Positions 62,843 through 64,000 of a stretch of 64,000 nucleotides of DNA are shown here, one piece after another. The stretch lies in contig MKWP01000007.1 in NCBI GenBank assembly GCA_001899805.1, positions 1 through 64,000 on the forward strand. The letters are read 5' to 3'. Position 1 is the first letter of the stretch, and every line of letters starts with the position of its first letter. Source of the DNA: Lysobacterales bacterium 66-474. Its GTDB lineage: Bacteria; Pseudomonadota; Gammaproteobacteria; Xanthomonadales; Rhodanobacteraceae. The translations under genes and the position numbers were made by a program. The notes beneath the pieces were generated by a model that made no database searches, was not told the DNA's origin, and was given only the letters and a program-made list of their open reading frames with translations.

Positions 62843-63879
62843 TCCACGCACGCGCCGATTTCGCCGCCACCGTCGGACGCACGCCGCTGGTTCGCCTGCG
62901 GCGCGCGTCCGAGACGACCGGCTGCGAGATCCTCGGCAAGGCGGAATGGCTGAACCCGGGCGGTTCGATCAAGGATCGCACCGCGCTGGGCCTGCTCGCC
63001 GATGCCGAACGGCGCGGCCTGCTGCGTCCCGGCGGCACCATCGTCGAAGGCACCGCCGGCAACACCGGCATCGGCCTCGCGCTGCTCGGCGCCAGCCGCG
63101 GTTATCGCAGCGTGATCGTGATGCCGGAAACCCAGAGCGCGGAAAAGATCGACGCGCTGCGCCTGACCGGCGCCGAGGTGAGGCTGGTGCCTGCCGCGAA
63201 GTTCAGCGATCCGAAGCATTACGTGCATACCGCACGCGCGCTGGCCGACACCTGGAACGCACACGAACCCGGCAGTGCGTGGTTCGCCAACCAGTTCGAC
63301 AACACCGCCAACCGCGACTTCCATGCCGCCACCACCGCGATCGAAATCTGGAACGAGACGGACGGCGCGGTGGACGGTTTCACATGCGCGGCCGGCACCG
63401 GCGGCACGCTGGCCGGCGTCGCGGCCGGACTGAAGGCGCGCAGGAAGAACGTGCGCATCGCACTGTCCGACCCGGCGGGTTCCGCACTGGCGAATTTCAT
63501 CAACCGCGGCGAACTCGTGGCGGAGGGCAATTCGATCAGCGAAGGCATCGGCTCCAGCCGCATCACCGCCAATTTCGAAGGCGCGCAAGTCGACACCGCG
63601 TACAGCATCCCCGATTGCGAATCGGTACCGCTGTTGCACGCGCTGCTGATCGAGGAAGGCTTGTGCCTGGGCGGATCATCCGGCGTCAACATCGCCGGCG
63701 CGATCCGGCTCGCGCGCGAACTCGGCCCCGGCCATGTCATCGTCACCGTGCTGGCCGACGCCGGTACGCGCTATGCGAAGAAACTGTTCAACCCGGCGTT
63801 CCTGCGCTCGAAGGGCATCCCGGTGCCGGACTGGCTCGATCGCTCCTTCCCGACGGAGTCGGTGCGGCAGGTCGCCTGA
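62839..63879 (+). CDS. cysK: cysteine synthase (O-acetylserine sulfhydrylase)
   Basis: A 346-residue PLP enzyme: TVGRTPLVRLRRAS, the PLP-Lys segment NPGGSIKDRTAL, GTAGNTGIGLALLGASRGY (substrate loop), QFDNTANRDFH, and the phosphate-binding AAGTGGTLAGVAAGLK. It adds sulfide to O-acetylserine. It is slightly longer than CysK (~320) and has GTAGNTG where CysK has TSGNTG, as in a cyanobacterial/proteobacterial CysK-like subgroup. Last complete gene of the cysG-prx-cysK unit. Confidence 0.92.
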   Translation: MIHARADFAATVGRTPLVRLRRASETTGCEILGKAEWLNPGGSIKDRTALGLLADAERRGLLRPGGTIVEGTAGNTGIGLALLGASRGYRSVIVMPETQSAEKIDALRLTGAEVRLVPAAKFSDPKHYVHTARALADTWNAHEPGSAWFANQFDNTANRDFHAATTAIEIWNETDGAVDGFTCAAGTGGTLAGVAAGLKARRKNVRIALSDPAGSALANFINRGELVAEGNSISEGIGSSRITANFEGAQVDTAYSIPDCESVPLLHALLIEEGLCLGGSSGVNIAGAIRLARELGPGHVIVTVLADAGTRYAKKLFNPAFLRSKGIPVPDWLDRSFPTESVRQVA

Positions 63880-63974
63880 CGCCCCGGCCCCGCCGATAAC
63901 GGATTTCCAACCACGCGCGCCGAAGCGGGGATTACGCTTGGCACCCGTTCCGCGACAGCCGAGGCCAGGCCGCC

Positions 63975-64000
63975 ATGTCCCTGCACGAAAGCATCGTCGA
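63975..64000 (+). CDS. start of an unidentified gene (cut by window edge)
   Basis: An ATG at 63975, seven bases after AGG (and ten after GAGG), opens a frame reading MSLHESIV up to the window edge. Too short to identify. Spacing from cysK (95 bp) and orientation would allow co-transcription. Confidence 0.35.

Overview
The window is a high-GC chromosomal segment of a gammaproteobacterium, most likely of the Xanthomonadales (Lysobacterales), Rhodanobacteraceae side. The basis is the gene order cutA-dsbD-tlpA-aroQ-accB-accC, a CIRCE-controlled groESL operon, phenylalanine hydroxylase, a phage-holin/ElaB-like stress trio, and many short intergenic palindromic repeats of the kind abundant in that order. 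The placement is inferred from gene content, not from a marker-gene comparison. No tRNA, rRNA, CRISPR array or prophage is visible. The only transposase is the tail of an IS110-family element at the left edge.

Layout. 0.2-9.6 kb: envelope and housekeeping genes (AI-2E permease, DUF883/YqjE-like trio, PEBP protein, PQQ-type sugar dehydrogenase, TPR-sulfotransferase-like protein, YheT hydrolase plus PlsC acyltransferase, phhA). 9.9-15.3 kb: a compact putative ribosomal-peptide (RiPP-like) locus. A SagB-like flavin dehydrogenase and a 96-residue leader-type precursor diverge from a 91-bp spacer. The precursor ends tail-to-tail, with 4 bp of overlap, against a class III nucleotide-cyclase/TPR protein. 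A cyclic-nucleotide-binding GGDEF protein lies next to it. 15.4-20.2 kb: lipoprotein, acyltransferase with a 60-bp tandem repeat upstream, ArfB, an unknown protein and Rep helicase. 20.4-27.0 kb: lipopolysaccharide genes (LpxL-type acyltransferase, GT2, WaaL-type ligase, GT4), zinc-ribbon protein, MgtC-like and ELM1-like proteins. 27.0-27.6 kb: a 613-bp non-coding block of hairpin repeats. 27.6-35.3 kb: glnE, LTA-synthase-like sulfatase, lipoprotein, groEL, groES. 35.3-45.6 kb: cutA, dsbD, tlpA, aroQ, accBC, MidA-like methyltransferase, pteridine reductase, an EcsC-like protein, folK, folB, tsaD and rpsU. 45.8-53.0 kb: yqeY, a four-gene efflux operon (outer-membrane factor, permease, ATPase, HlyD adaptor), then a HAD phosphatase and a class III aminotransferase. 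53.2-63.9 kb: sulfur assimilation (cysJIH, a CysB-like LysR regulator, cysG, a 1-Cys peroxiredoxin, cysK) interrupted by pheA and a small secreted protein.

How genes work together. cysJ/I/H, cysG (siroheme for CysI) and cysK form most of the path from PAPS to cysteine, with a CysB-like regulator between them and a perfect 24-bp palindrome in the cysB-cysG spacer. dsbD and tlpA share an ATGA overlap and serve periplasmic thiol reduction. accB and accC encode two acetyl-CoA carboxylase subunits. The RiPP-like set matches a three-gene association that I recall from protein-family databases (putative modified peptide, peptide-modification cyclase, peptide-maturation dehydrogenase). I know of no described product or chemistry for it, and it is the best candidate here for an undescribed system.

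A second theme is dispersed palindromic DNA. Several families of short hairpin elements sit between genes and extend into coding ends (aroQ, the outer-membrane factor, cysH, a GT4 gene). Two pairs of copies show complementary changes on both sides of a stem, as expected for structured RNA or for selfish palindromes.
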